Positions 26,640 through 34,787 of a stretch of DNA of 64,000 nt are shown piece by piece (the first letter of the stretch is position 1; every line of letters starts with the position of its first letter). The stretch lies in contig NZ_JALM01000013.1 in assembly GCF_000737195.2 (NCBI RefSeq), positions 1 through 64,000 of the forward strand, read 5' to 3'. The translations under genes were made by a program, and so were the position numbers. The notes under the pieces are model-generated. The model saw only the letters and a program-made list of their open reading frames with translations. It had not been told where the DNA came from and made no database searches. Origin of the DNA: Sciscionella sediminilitoris (GTDB lineage: Bacteria > Actinomycetota > Actinomycetes > Mycobacteriales > Pseudonocardiaceae).

Positions 26640-27052
26640 GGGGAAGGACACCGGTTCCGGTGCCTGTCCGGTCTCCCCGCCGGTCGCGATCGAGTGCACG
26701 GCGGCTGCCACCGAACGCACGAGGCCGATGACGGCGTGCTTGGCTGCCGCATAGACGGGATCGAACGGAGCAGGTGCGATCCCGGCGGTGACCACGATGG
26801 TGCCGCCACCGTTTGCGGCAAGCGCGGCCAGTGCCGCCCGGATACCGAACACGGCGCCGTCGATAAAGACCGCGAGCGTGCGCCGGTAGCGTTCTAGGTC
26901 GAAGTCCCGTCCGAAATCGGGCCGGGCCCACCGATTCCGGCGTTGAGAACCACGATGTCCAGGCGGCCGAAGGTGGCCAGCGCGGCGAAGCGGCGGGCCA
27001 CCGCGGCGCCGATGCCGCGGGCGCCACCGGTCACCAAAGCCGCCGGTTTCAT
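26640..27052 (-). pseudogene. Short-chain dehydrogenase/reductase remnant
   Basis: The start (MKPAALVTGGARGIGAAVAR) is a normal SDR cofactor loop. The next 50 or so residues are missing, so it jumps to GRLDIVVLNAGIGGPG. It then shifts frame and continues in another frame with RTLAVFIDGAVFGIRAALAA, IVVTAGIA and VYAAAKHAVIGLVRSVAA (the Tyr-x3-Lys site is YAAAK). The C-terminal third is absent. Its start overlaps the hydrolase stop (ATGA), so it was once the second gene of that operon. Confidence 0.8.
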
Positions 27053-27909
27053 GCGCCCGTCGTCGGTTCCGCCGAACCGTGTGGTGCGCGGCCGAGGAGG
27101 TCGTCGAGCTCGTCCAGCACCTGCGGCCACAGCTGCGCGGGGAAGGCGTGCCCCACATCGGGGAACAAGCGCAGCCGTGCGCCGGGAATGGCTTCCGCGG
27201 TGGCGCGCCCCGCTTTGGGGGACTGCATCGGATCCTTGTCGCCGTGCACGACGAGGGTGGGCGCGGTGATTCCGGCCAGCTCCGCGCGCCGGTCCCCGCT
27301 CGCTTTCATCGCCGCGAGGTTGCGCATGCCACCCGCGGGATCCTCGGGCTCCCCCTCGGCGAACAGTGCGCGCAGCCGCTGCTCGTCGACCGGATACCGA
27401 GGCGTGGTCAGCAGCCGGTAGAGCGCGATGCTGTGCTCGATCCGGCCCTCCGTCGTCTTGGGTTTCTTCGCGGACATGGCGAGGATCCGGAACATCTTGC
27501 CCAATTTGGGGCGGCTGATGCGCAGCCCGGCACCGGGCGCGGAGGAGACCGAGCACAGGCTGCGCACCCGCTCGGGGTGGTGCACGGCGAGCACCTGCCC
27601 GATCATGCCGCCGAGCGAGATACCCAGAATGTGCGCCGAGAACCAGCCGAGCGCATCGAGCACCGCGACGGCGTCCTCGGCCATGTCCCGCAGCGAATAG
27701 GCCGGCCCCTCGGCGCAGTGCGTGGACCGGCCGTTGTCCCGGTTGTCGAACCGGGCGAGCTGAAAACCCCGCTCGCGCAGTCCGCCGAGCAGTTCCTCCG
27801 GCCAGTGGATCATCTGCACGAAACCACCACACAGCAACAGAATCGGTTCTCCCGCTGTGGGATCCACTTCGTAGGCGAGTCCGATCTCGCCGTTGTACGC
27901 GGTCGGCAC
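27049..27909 (-). CDS. Alpha/beta-fold hydrolase
   Basis: A 286-residue hydrolase starting at GTG 27909, with a perfect AAGGAGG seven bases upstream. Catalytic set: nucleophile Ser in LGISLGGMIG (GxSxG), Asp in VVHGDKDPM, His in PDVGHAFP. The family includes esterases, haloperoxidase-like and epoxide hydrolases, and the early 'FDNRDNGRST' motif is typical of the 3-oxoadipate lactonase/aclacinomycin-methylesterase-like branch. Divergent from a TetR gene across two operator-like repeats, it is probably induced by its substrate. Confidence 0.87.
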   Translation of the reverse strand: MPTAYNGEIGLAYEVDPTAGEPILLLCGGFVQMIHWPEELLGGLRERGFQLARFDNRDNGRSTHCAEGPAYSLRDMAEDAVAVLDALGWFSAHILGISLGGMIGQVLAVHHPERVRSLCSVSSAPGAGLRISRPKLGKMFRILAMSAKKPKTTEGRIEHSIALYRLLTTPRYPVDEQRLRALFAEGEPEDPAGGMRNLAAMKASGDRRAELAGITAPTLVVHGDKDPMQSPKAGRATAEAIPGARLRLFPDVGHAFPAQLWPQVLDELDDLLGRAPHGSAEPTTGA

Positions 27910-27927
27910 AGAGCCACCTCCTTTTCC

Positions 27928-27978
27928 AATACGTCGTACTGTAAAGGATGCGAGAGGGTGATGCAATACCTCGTACTG
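27928..27978. promoter_or_regulatory. Two direct-repeat operator sites between hydrolase and TetR genes
   Basis: AATACGTCGTACTG (27928-27941) and AATACCTCGTACTG (27965-27978) differ in one base and start 37 bases apart. The first contains the perfect palindrome TACG-T-CGTA, the second the same with one mismatch. The place, between divergent starts 27909 and 27993, is as expected for binding by the TetR product. Confidence 0.62.
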
Positions 27979-27992
27979 CTACGATTGCCCTC

Positions 27993-28592
27993 GTGCCGAA
28001 ACAGGTCGATCACGGAGAACGACGCAGCCAGCTCGCCGAGGCGCTCTGGCGTATCGCGGAACGCGACGGCTTCGCGGCGGTGACCGTGCGCAATATCGCC
28101 GCGGAGGCGGGTGTCTCGGTCGGCCGGGTGCAGCACTACTTCGCCAGCAAGGACGAACTGCTGCTGTTCGCGCTGCAGTGGGTCGGCGAGGAGGTCGGCG
28201 CCCGGATCACCGCCGAGGTCTCGGCGCTGCCCGAACCCCGCGATCCGCGCGAGGTCGTCCAGATCATCCTCACCGAGCGGTTACCGCTGCGGCAGCGCAG
28301 CAGGGTCTACGTGCAGGCGCTGATCACCTGGCTCGGCCGCAGTGCCGAGCATCCCGAACTGGCCGGTTATCTGCTCGAGGGAACCCGGCGGCTGTGCGAA
28401 TACCTCGCCGCCCAGCTGCGGCAGGCGCAGCGGGACGGACGGGTTCGCGCGCGGGTCGACGCACTGCGCACCGCGGAGGAGTTGCTCGCGCTCACCGACG
28501 GGCTCTCCGCGCATCTGTTGCAGAACCTCTACACCGCGGCCGAAGCGCGGGCCATCCTCACCGAGCGCCTCGACCAGCTCTTCGAGCACTGA
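27993..28592 (+). CDS. TetR-family transcriptional regulator
   Basis: A 199-residue regulator from GTG 27993. HTH: VTVRNIAAEAGVSVGRVQHYFASKDELLLFAL (about residues 27-58). The helical C-terminal domain has the 'QALITWLGRSAEHPELA…' layout of BetI-like/TetR_C_6 proteins. It is divergent from the alpha/beta hydrolase and likely represses it and itself through the two repeats in the 83-base gap. Confidence 0.88.
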   Translation: MPKQVDHGERRSQLAEALWRIAERDGFAAVTVRNIAAEAGVSVGRVQHYFASKDELLLFALQWVGEEVGARITAEVSALPEPRDPREVVQIILTERLPLRQRSRVYVQALITWLGRSAEHPELAGYLLEGTRRLCEYLAAQLRQAQRDGRVRARVDALRTAEELLALTDGLSAHLLQNLYTAAEARAILTERLDQLFEH

Positions 28593-28640
28593 GCCCGATT
28601 CTGTCGGTGCCCGCCGTTAGCCTCCGCGCGGAGGTGGAAC

Positions 28641-29633
28641 ATGGCGAATGCGTCGATGCGCGCGGCGGTCTGCACCAGGGCGGGCGGACCGGACGTGCTC
28701 GAGGTCCGGGAGCTGCCGGTGCCGGAGGTCCGCGAGGGGTGGAGCCTGGTCGAGGTCAAGGCGGCCGGGCTGAACCGATCGGAGCTGATGACCAGGCAGG
28801 GACACTCCCCGAACGTCGGATTCCCGCGGGTGCTCGGTATCGAATGTGTCGGTGTGGTCGTGGCATCGACCGACTCCGGGGTCCCCGAGGGGACGACCGT
28901 GGCCGCGGTGATGGGGGAGATGGGCCGGGAGTTCGACGGCGGCTATGCCCAGTACGCGCTGCTGCCGAACGACCTGTTGATGCCGGTCCGCACGGAGCTG
29001 GACTGGACGGTGCTCGGTGCGCTGCCGGAGACGTACCTGACGGCACAGGGCTCGCTGGACGCGCTCGGTGCCGGTCCGGAAACCGGGGGGCGGCTGCTGA
29101 TCCGTGGCGGAACCTCCTCGGTCGGGATGGCCGCCCTCTCGATCGCCTCCGGTTACGGGATCGAGACGGCGGCGACCACCCGGCAGGCGGCCAAAGCGGC
29201 GGCGCTGACCGCGGGCGGCGCGGACCACGTGCTCACCGATGCCGAACCGCTGGCGGACGCGGTCCGGGCGATCTGGCCGGAGGGGCCGGACTACGTCCTC
29301 GACCTGGTCGGTGCCCCCACCACGGTGGACTCGCTGCACCTGGTCCGTGGCGGCGGAACGGTCTGCGTGTCCGGCATGCTCAGCGGCAGCTGGGTGATTC
29401 CGGAGTTCGAACCGGTCGCGATGGTGCCCTCCGGGACGAAGCTGACGGCCTTCCACAGTGACGATGTCAAGGGGCGGGCGGGAACGGCCATCTTGCAACG
29501 GGTGATCGACCAGGTCGAGGCGGGTACCTACCGGCCGAACCTGGATCGGGTCTTCGGCCTGGACGAGGTCGTGGCCGCGCACCGGTACATGGCCGAGGAC
29601 CGGGCGACCGGGAAGCTCGTCCTCGCTCCCTGA
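28641..29633 (+). CDS. MDR-superfamily NADPH:quinone oxidoreductase-like protein
   Basis: A 330-residue medium-chain dehydrogenase. N-terminal GroES-like half (VKAAGLNRSELMTRQGHSP; VLGIECVGVVV) and a Rossmann half with GGTSSVGMAALSIAS. The catalytic and structural zinc cysteines of true alcohol dehydrogenases are absent, so it belongs to the zinc-free quinone oxidoreductase group. GGAGG lies 6 bases before ATG 28641. It follows the TetR gene by 48 bases and may share its transcript. Confidence 0.85.
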   Translation: MANASMRAAVCTRAGGPDVLEVRELPVPEVREGWSLVEVKAAGLNRSELMTRQGHSPNVGFPRVLGIECVGVVVASTDSGVPEGTTVAAVMGEMGREFDGGYAQYALLPNDLLMPVRTELDWTVLGALPETYLTAQGSLDALGAGPETGGRLLIRGGTSSVGMAALSIASGYGIETAATTRQAAKAAALTAGGADHVLTDAEPLADAVRAIWPEGPDYVLDLVGAPTTVDSLHLVRGGGTVCVSGMLSGSWVIPEFEPVAMVPSGTKLTAFHSDDVKGRAGTAILQRVIDQVEAGTYRPNLDRVFGLDEVVAAHRYMAEDRATGKLVLAP

Positions 29634-29673
29634 GCACCGTGACGGATCCGGTTTCTCTTGTCACTCCAAGTCG

Positions 29674-29694
29674 TTAAGGGTAGCCTTACCTTAA
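29674..29694 (+). promoter_or_regulatory. IdeR/DtxR-type iron box upstream of heme oxygenase
   Basis: The 19-mer TAAGGGTAGCCTTACCTTA matches the actinobacterial iron-box consensus TTAGGTTAGSCTAACCTAA at 15 of 19 positions (my hand count) and lies within an inverted repeat TTAAGG…CCTTAA. It ends 31 bases before the heme oxygenase start. Repression by iron-loaded IdeR/DtxR and induction under iron starvation are expected. Confidence 0.75.
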
Positions 29695-29725
29695 TTCTGC
29701 TGGCTGTCGGGGTGATGGGAGTGGG

Positions 29726-30379
29726 ATGGAGACGAGAACGGGTTTGGCGGACCGATTGCGGACTGGCACCAAGCAGGCGCACCGGAATGTGGGAGCGAAC
29801 CCACTGCTGCGCGCACTGCTCGCGGGTTCGCTTCCGATGGCCGGTTATGCCGCGCTCACCGCCCAGTACTTCGCCATCTACCGCACTCTCGAACGGCATG
29901 CGATCCACTGGATCGGGAACCCGATCGCCGGGCGCATGCTGTTCCCGGAGCTGCCGAGGGCCGCGCGCCTGCGGCACGACCTCACCGTGCTGTTCGGCGA
30001 GGGCTGGCGGGAACGAACCGGTGCCGCGATCCGGCCCGCCACCGAGCGGTACTGCGCGCATCTGGACCGGACGGTGCGGCACTGGCCGGGCGGCTTCCTC
30101 GCGCACCACTACGTTCGCTATCTGGGCGATCTCTCCGGAGGGCAGCTGGTCCGCAGGGCGCTGTCGCACAACTACGGCTACACCGGGCGGATGGCGAGCA
30201 CCTTCTATCAGTTCTCCTGCGCCAGGACGGTGAAACTGCTCCGCGACAGGTACCGGGAGGCGATCGACACCGCCCCGGTCCCCGTCGCCGAGCAGCGGGC
30301 GATCGTGGCCGAGGCGGAGCTCGCCTTCCGGCTCAATCAGGATGTGTTCGCCGAACTGGGCGAGATCTACTCCGGCTGA
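29726..30379 (+). CDS. Biliverdin-producing heme oxygenase (HmuO-like)
   Basis: A 217-residue helical enzyme that opens heme to biliverdin, CO and free iron. The proximal heme ligand is His20 in TKQAHRNVGA. The distal-helix glycine motif is YLGDLSGGQLVRRAL (GDLSGG), as in Corynebacterium HmuO and mammalian HO-1. Length is typical. The iron box in front and the reaction product fit heme-iron scavenging. No heme importer is seen in the window. Confidence 0.93.
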   Translation: METRTGLADRLRTGTKQAHRNVGANPLLRALLAGSLPMAGYAALTAQYFAIYRTLERHAIHWIGNPIAGRMLFPELPRAARLRHDLTVLFGEGWRERTGAAIRPATERYCAHLDRTVRHWPGGFLAHHYVRYLGDLSGGQLVRRALSHNYGYTGRMASTFYQFSCARTVKLLRDRYREAIDTAPVPVAEQRAIVAEAELAFRLNQDVFAELGEIYSG

Positions 30380-30506
30380 GCGGGCTCACCTGACGAAGCG
30401 TTCCCGTTTCGCACCGTTATCCCGTGGCGGCCGGAAAATCGGGGGAACCGCCCATATAGGCTAAACGTCCGATTGTGGAAAGTCTCAGGACGAGCACGGG
30501 AGAACA

Positions 30507-31484
30507 ATGAACACTTTGCTCCGTAAGGCCGCCGTGGTGACGGTGGGGAGCGCCTTGCTGCTCGGTAGCGGGTTCAGCGCGACCGCGCAGGCCGCACCGA
30601 AGGCCATCAAATGCGAGACGAAGTCCACCGGTGGCACGGGCCCGTTCTACGACGGGAAGGCCGCATCGAACCGCTACGACTCCACCTTCAAGATCGGGCC
30701 CGCGGTCCCGCGCGGGGAACTCAAGCGCGGTACGCCCCAAGGTGTCGCGGCGTGGAACAACTGGGACGGCAACAAGGATCTGCTCCTGGTCACCTCCTAC
30801 GGCAAGAAGGGGCAGAAGGCGCACATCGTGGCGCTGGATCCCGCGCAGCGCAATAAGGTGGTCGGTACGGTCGCGATCGCGGAATCGCACGTCGGCGGGA
30901 TCGCGGTCGCCAAGGGCTGGGCCTTCGTCTCGGGCGGGGCGTCCGGGAAATGGCACACCGTCCGCAAGTACAAGCTCTCCACGCTGAAGAAGAAGATCAA
31001 GGAGAAGGGCGTCCCGTACGTCAAGCAGACGGGCAAGGCCCGAAAGGTCTACGGCGCCTCCTACCTGTCGACCGACGGCAGCAAGCTCTACGCGGGGAAG
31101 TTCACCTCCAAGGGCCGGGGCAAGATGTACTCCTACACGATCAACAGCAACGGTTCGCTGACCACGATCAAGAAACCGTGGGAGACCCCGACCAAGACCC
31201 AGGGTGTCCTGGTCACCGGGAAGCACTTCATCTACAGCACCTCGTACGGGCGCACGAAGCGCGGCAACATCTACGTCGTGCGCCGGGGAACCACCGATCT
31301 GGACAAGGCCAAGCTGCACTGCTTCCGCGGGCCCAGCATGAGCGAGGGCATCGCGGCCTACGGCGGACGGGCCTATGTGCTCTTCGAATCGGGCTCCTAC
31401 AAGTACTCGGGTGATTCGCGGACCCGCAACGTGATCGAGGACCTGCACTGGGCGAACCTGTCCGCCCTGACCAAGCTCGCCTGA
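30507..31484 (+). CDS. Secreted protein, probable beta-propeller-like, unknown function
   Basis: A 325-residue protein with a clear Sec signal peptide (basic start, hydrophobic core, cleavage after AQA about residue 29). The mature part is very rich in Lys, Gly, Ser and Tyr, with repeating beta motifs such as 'VTSYGKKGQKAHIVALDP', 'GIAVAKGWAFVSGG' and 'STDGSKLYAGKFT', suggesting a propeller made of short blades. A GGGAG ribosome site lies 8 bases before ATG 30507 and a strong terminator follows. Family not recognised. Confidence 0.72.
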   Translation: MNTLLRKAAVVTVGSALLLGSGFSATAQAAPKAIKCETKSTGGTGPFYDGKAASNRYDSTFKIGPAVPRGELKRGTPQGVAAWNNWDGNKDLLLVTSYGKKGQKAHIVALDPAQRNKVVGTVAIAESHVGGIAVAKGWAFVSGGASGKWHTVRKYKLSTLKKKIKEKGVPYVKQTGKARKVYGASYLSTDGSKLYAGKFTSKGRGKMYSYTINSNGSLTTIKKPWETPTKTQGVLVTGKHFIYSTSYGRTKRGNIYVVRRGTTDLDKAKLHCFRGPSMSEGIAAYGGRAYVLFESGSYKYSGDSRTRNVIEDLHWANLSALTKLA

Positions 31485-31499
31485 TCACGGCTTTTCCCC

Positions 31500-31535
31500 G
31501 GGCCGGGTGGTGCACCGCACCGCCCGGCCCTTTTT
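31500..31535 (+). terminator. Rho-independent terminator after the secreted protein gene
   Basis: GGGCCGGG pairs with CCCGGCCC (31500-31507 with 31523-31530), with extra GGTG/CACC pairing inside, followed by TTTTT (31531-31535). Confidence 0.85.
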
Positions 31536-31703
31536 CGCATTGTTTAGACATCAGCCTCCGGAACCGTTGTCCGAGATTTTTCGGGGACCCGGTGTTACGT
31601 CGATCGGTCGATGCGCAATCATGCAGCATTGTGCACCGCTATATCGTGTAATGCCGTTTAGGTCGCGTCGTTATGCGCGCCATGCATATATGGAGGTAGA
31701 AAT

Positions 31704-32612
31704 TTGGAGCTGCGGTCTCTGCGGTATTTTCTTGCCGTCTGTGAATCGAGCTCGATCAATGGCGCCGCGCGCCGGCTGCACATGACCCAGCCCGCACTGT
31801 CCAGGGCGATCGCCTCGCTGGAACGTGAATTCGGTACACGTTTGTTCGAGCGGAGCAGCGAGGGCCTGCGGATCAGTGCCGCCGGAAAACTCATTCAGCC
31901 CATCGCCCGGGATCTCGTGGAGCGCGCGCAACTCGGGCAGCGATTGATTCATTCCTATACGACGGGAACGGAAATGGAATTTCGGGTCATCTGCCCGGAA
32001 TCCACGGTGCGGCTCATCGTGGCGCCGTTTCTCGCCCAGACCTCCGGGCCGATCAAGGACGCGTTCACGTGTGCGGACGACGAGGTCTACGACCGGATCC
32101 GGCGACAGGACGCGGATTTCGGCATCTGCGCGCTCGACCCGCCGGTGGATCTGGTCGCCGCGCCGATCGGGCGGATCGGGGTCACGGCCTATCTGCGCCC
32201 CGATCATCCGCTCGCCGGTTCGGAGACCATCGACATCACCGATCTCGCCGGATGCGAGGTCATCATGCGGGAGCCGGGAAACGCCATCCGGCTGGCCTGC
32301 GATCGGGCGCTCGCCAAACTCGGGGACGCCCCGCGGGTGGTCGCCGAGACCAGTTCGGCCTCGATGTCCCATGCCCTCGCCTGGTCGGGGCACGGTGTCG
32401 GGCTGACCCTCGGCACCCCGCAGTACGGGGTGACCATGCGCCGCCTGGTGGACGCCGGTGAGCCGATTTTCGTGACCTACTACGCGATCTGGCAGAGCAC
32501 CCACTACGCCGCGGACCGGCTCGCCGAGCTCAGTACGCAGCTGACCGACTGGTTCCTGCACGGCGAGCACGGGGACGCCGCGATCACCCCGAGGGTGCGC
32601 GCCGACTGCTGA
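31704..32612 (+). CDS. LysR-family transcriptional regulator
   Basis: A 302-residue LysR protein from TTG 31704 with GGAGG seven bases upstream. The N-terminal winged HTH is MELRSLRYFLAVCESSSING with LHMTQPALSRAIASLEREFG (residues 1-60). The substrate-binding domain spans about 90-295. The 168-base region in front is AT-rich and holds its promoter. No divergent target exists next to it, so the regulon is unknown. Its 3' end overlaps the convergent NUDIX gene by 29 bases. Confidence 0.9.
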   Translation: MELRSLRYFLAVCESSSINGAARRLHMTQPALSRAIASLEREFGTRLFERSSEGLRISAAGKLIQPIARDLVERAQLGQRLIHSYTTGTEMEFRVICPESTVRLIVAPFLAQTSGPIKDAFTCADDEVYDRIRRQDADFGICALDPPVDLVAAPIGRIGVTAYLRPDHPLAGSETIDITDLAGCEVIMREPGNAIRLACDRALAKLGDAPRVVAETSSASMSHALAWSGHGVGLTLGTPQYGVTMRRLVDAGEPIFVTYYAIWQSTHYAADRLAELSTQLTDWFLHGEHGDAAITPRVRADC

Positions 32613-33039
32613 GCTCGCCGAGGATCGCGGTCAGGTTCTCCGGCTCCACCCGCTCGGGAAGGCGCGCGCACTCCGGCACGGTGAACCAGCCGTGCCCGCG
32701 CAGCGCTGCGGTCTCCGCCTCGGTCAGCGCGGCCGGTCGCGCCGCCGGAGCGTGCGGTACCTCGGCGAGGAAGAACCGCTCGACCCGCCGCTTCGGGGCA
32801 CCGAACCACCGGAAATCCCGTTCCACGTCGACAAAGCGCCCGGTGAGGTGGTCCCCCGGGATCCCGGTCTCCTCGCGCAGTTCCCGCCGCGCGGCCTCGA
32901 TCGGGGTCTCACCGTCCTCGATGCCGCCGCCGGGCGGTTCCCAGTAATGGCCCCGATCCGGGCGGTCCCAGCACAGCAGCAGCACGCGGTCCGCGCGGTC
33001 CAGGCAGACGATGCGGACCGCGCGCCGATGACCGTTCAT
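32584..33039 (-). CDS. NUDIX hydrolase (last gene of operon A)
   Basis: A 151-residue protein with a perfect Nudix box: GGGIEDGETPIEAARRELRE followed by ETGI (residues about 37-60). It resembles the MutT/ADP-ribose pyrophosphatase-like housekeeping type; substrate unresolved. Its ATG overlaps the stop of the LysR gene (ATGA), so it is transcribed at the end of operon A. A CoA- or nucleotide-diphosphate substrate would fit the CoA chemistry upstream, but this is inference. Confidence 0.88.
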   Translation of the reverse strand: MNGHRRAVRIVCLDRADRVLLLCWDRPDRGHYWEPPGGGIEDGETPIEAARRELREETGIPGDHLTGRFVDVERDFRWFGAPKRRVERFFLAEVPHAPAARPAALTEAETAALRGHGWFTVPECARLPERVEPENLTAILGELSSRRAPSG

Positions 33040-33917
33040 TCGTGTTCTCCCGATTCGGTTCCGATGTCACCGAGCAGTTCGGTGAAGGCGCGCTCGGCGG
33101 GGGAGAGCAGCCGGTCGGTGCGGCGGGCCATGGTCACCGGGCGCGCGGGAAGCGGTGGGTCGGCCGGGATCGTGCACAGTGTCCCTTCACGCAGTTCGTC
33201 GGCGACCGTATGCGCGGAAACCACGGCGACCCCGAGCCCGGCGCGCACTCCGCGTTTCAGGGTTTCCGAACCCCACAGCTCGGAGGCCGAAGCGGGATCG
33301 ATGCCCAGCGCGCGCATCGCCGCCTCCTGCCGCTCCCGGGTGGAGGATCCTCGTTCGCGCAACAGGAATCGTTGCTCGGCAAGCGATTGCGTGTCCCCTG
33401 GCGCACCGATGAGCACCATCTCGTCGGTTCCGATGCGCCGGGTGCTCAGCTGCTCGGCCGCGGGTTCACCGGCGAACACCCCGAGCCCGATCTCCCCGTC
33501 CAGCAACCACTTCACCACCTGATGTTCGTTCCCGACCCGGATATCGCAGGCGATGTCCGGGGCCACGGCATGGAATCGCGCGACCAGGCCGGGGAGCAGA
33601 TAGGTGCCGATGGTGGTGGTGCCACCGATGGCGAGGCTGCCCTGCTGCAGTCCGCGCACCCGCTCGACCGCGGTGACCGCCTCGTCCATCAGCAGCAGGA
33701 TGCGGCGCGCGTAGTCGGCGAGCACCCTGCCCTCCTCGGTCGGGCGGATCCGCGCCCCCGAGCGGTCGACCAGCTGGGTGCGCAGCGTGGTCTCCAGCGC
33801 ACGCACCTGGTTGGACACCGAGGGCTGGCTCATGTACAGCTTCTCGGCTGCCGCGGAGAATCCGCCGTGTTCGAGTACCCGGAGGAAGATGGACAACCGG
33901 TGGGTGTTCAGCTCCAT
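33036..33917 (-). CDS. LysR-family regulator of operon A (CbbR/CysL-like)
   Basis: A 293-residue LysR protein: HTH in MELNTHRLSIFLRVLEHGGF and AEKLYMSQPSVSNQVRALET, then an effector domain of the CbbR/CysL type (TIGTYLLPGLVARF; RVGNEHQVVKWLLDGEIGLG). It is encoded inside the operon, 20 bases after the citrate-synthase-like gene and overlapping the NUDIX gene. This suggests that it senses a pathway acid and activates the operon promoter upstream of the transporter. Confidence 0.88.
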   Translation of the reverse strand: MELNTHRLSIFLRVLEHGGFSAAAEKLYMSQPSVSNQVRALETTLRTQLVDRSGARIRPTEEGRVLADYARRILLLMDEAVTAVERVRGLQQGSLAIGGTTTIGTYLLPGLVARFHAVAPDIACDIRVGNEHQVVKWLLDGEIGLGVFAGEPAAEQLSTRRIGTDEMVLIGAPGDTQSLAEQRFLLRERGSSTRERQEAAMRALGIDPASASELWGSETLKRGVRAGLGVAVVSAHTVADELREGTLCTIPADPPLPARPVTMARRTDRLLSPAERAFTELLGDIGTESGEHE

Positions 33918-33937
33918 GCGCCCATCCTGGCAGAGTG

Positions 33938-34762
33938 CTACCGCTGATCCGGCAGAACGCGATCGCCCGGTCCGTCGTAGTTGTGCGGGCCCTGCATCTC
34001 CAGGGAGAGCGGCTGCACCATGTCCGCGTTCGAGGAGGCACGCCAGCCCTTCTCCCTGGTGGATTCCTCGATCGCGTGCGCGGAAAGGGAAAGCGAACGG
34101 CACACGATGAACATCGCCTTCAGCTCGAGCGGTTCGTAGCCCGCGTCCAGGCCGATGCAGCCCATCGCGCCGGGCCCGTTGAGGAACACGGTGCGCCCGA
34201 AGACGGCCTCGGTCGCGTCCTGCATGGCGCGTGCGATCCGTACGTAGCGCCCGGAAATGCCGAGTTTGTCGGAGAGTTCGAGCAGCCGGACGGTGCGCGG
34301 ATCCTGGATGTGCTGCGGGTGGTGGAACCCGGGCATGCGTTCCCCGGCCGAACGCATCTCGGCCACGGTGGCCCTTGCCGCCTCGTCCGGGGTGCCGGAT
34401 TCGCGTTCGGCGCGCGCGGCCACGTCCCGGAACAGCTGCGCGGGGCGATCGGATGTGCCGTGCAGCCGCCCGATCGCGGAGACACCGGCGGCGACGGCGC
34501 TGTTGAGTTCGGCGCCCCCGGAGGTGGCGAACCGGACCGTCGCCGAGGACGGCGACATGGCGTGCTCGGCGAGGTTCACCATGAGCGCATTGGTGATCTC
34601 GCCCTGCGCCTTGTCCGGCAGCTCCCCGCGCAGCACCAGGAACAGCATCTGGCCGAAGTCCAGATTCCCGGTCAGTTCGTTCACGTCGTAACCACGGATG
34701 ACGATGCGGTCCTTGTTCTTCCACGCGATCCCGGTGCGCCAGGCGAAGGGGTTCTCGGGCAT
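33938..34762 (-). CDS. Short citrate-synthase-fold protein (citryl-CoA lyase-like) lacking the catalytic Asp
   Basis: A 274-residue protein. The start (TGIAWKNKDRIVIRGYDVNE) and overall length match the short citrate-synthase/citryl-CoA lyase family, which makes or breaks C-C bonds alpha to a CoA thioester. His101 (RLHG) and His148 (PGFHHP) occupy the places of the two catalytic histidines. The third residue, the Asp of the usual N-V-D-G-A motif, is replaced: here it reads N195-G-P197-G-A. Loss of this base argues for changed chemistry. The genes just upstream encode a CoA-transferase, so its substrate is probably an acyl-CoA made by that pair. Confidence 0.78.
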   Translation of the reverse strand: MPENPFAWRTGIAWKNKDRIVIRGYDVNELTGNLDFGQMLFLVLRGELPDKAQGEITNALMVNLAEHAMSPSSATVRFATSGGAELNSAVAAGVSAIGRLHGTSDRPAQLFRDVAARAERESGTPDEAARATVAEMRSAGERMPGFHHPQHIQDPRTVRLLELSDKLGISGRYVRIARAMQDATEAVFGRTVFLNGPGAMGCIGLDAGYEPLELKAMFIVCRSLSLSAHAIEESTREKGWRASSNADMVQPLSLEMQGPHNYDGPGDRVLPDQR

Positions 34763-34787
34763 GCCGTTCTCCTTTTCTCGGTACCGT

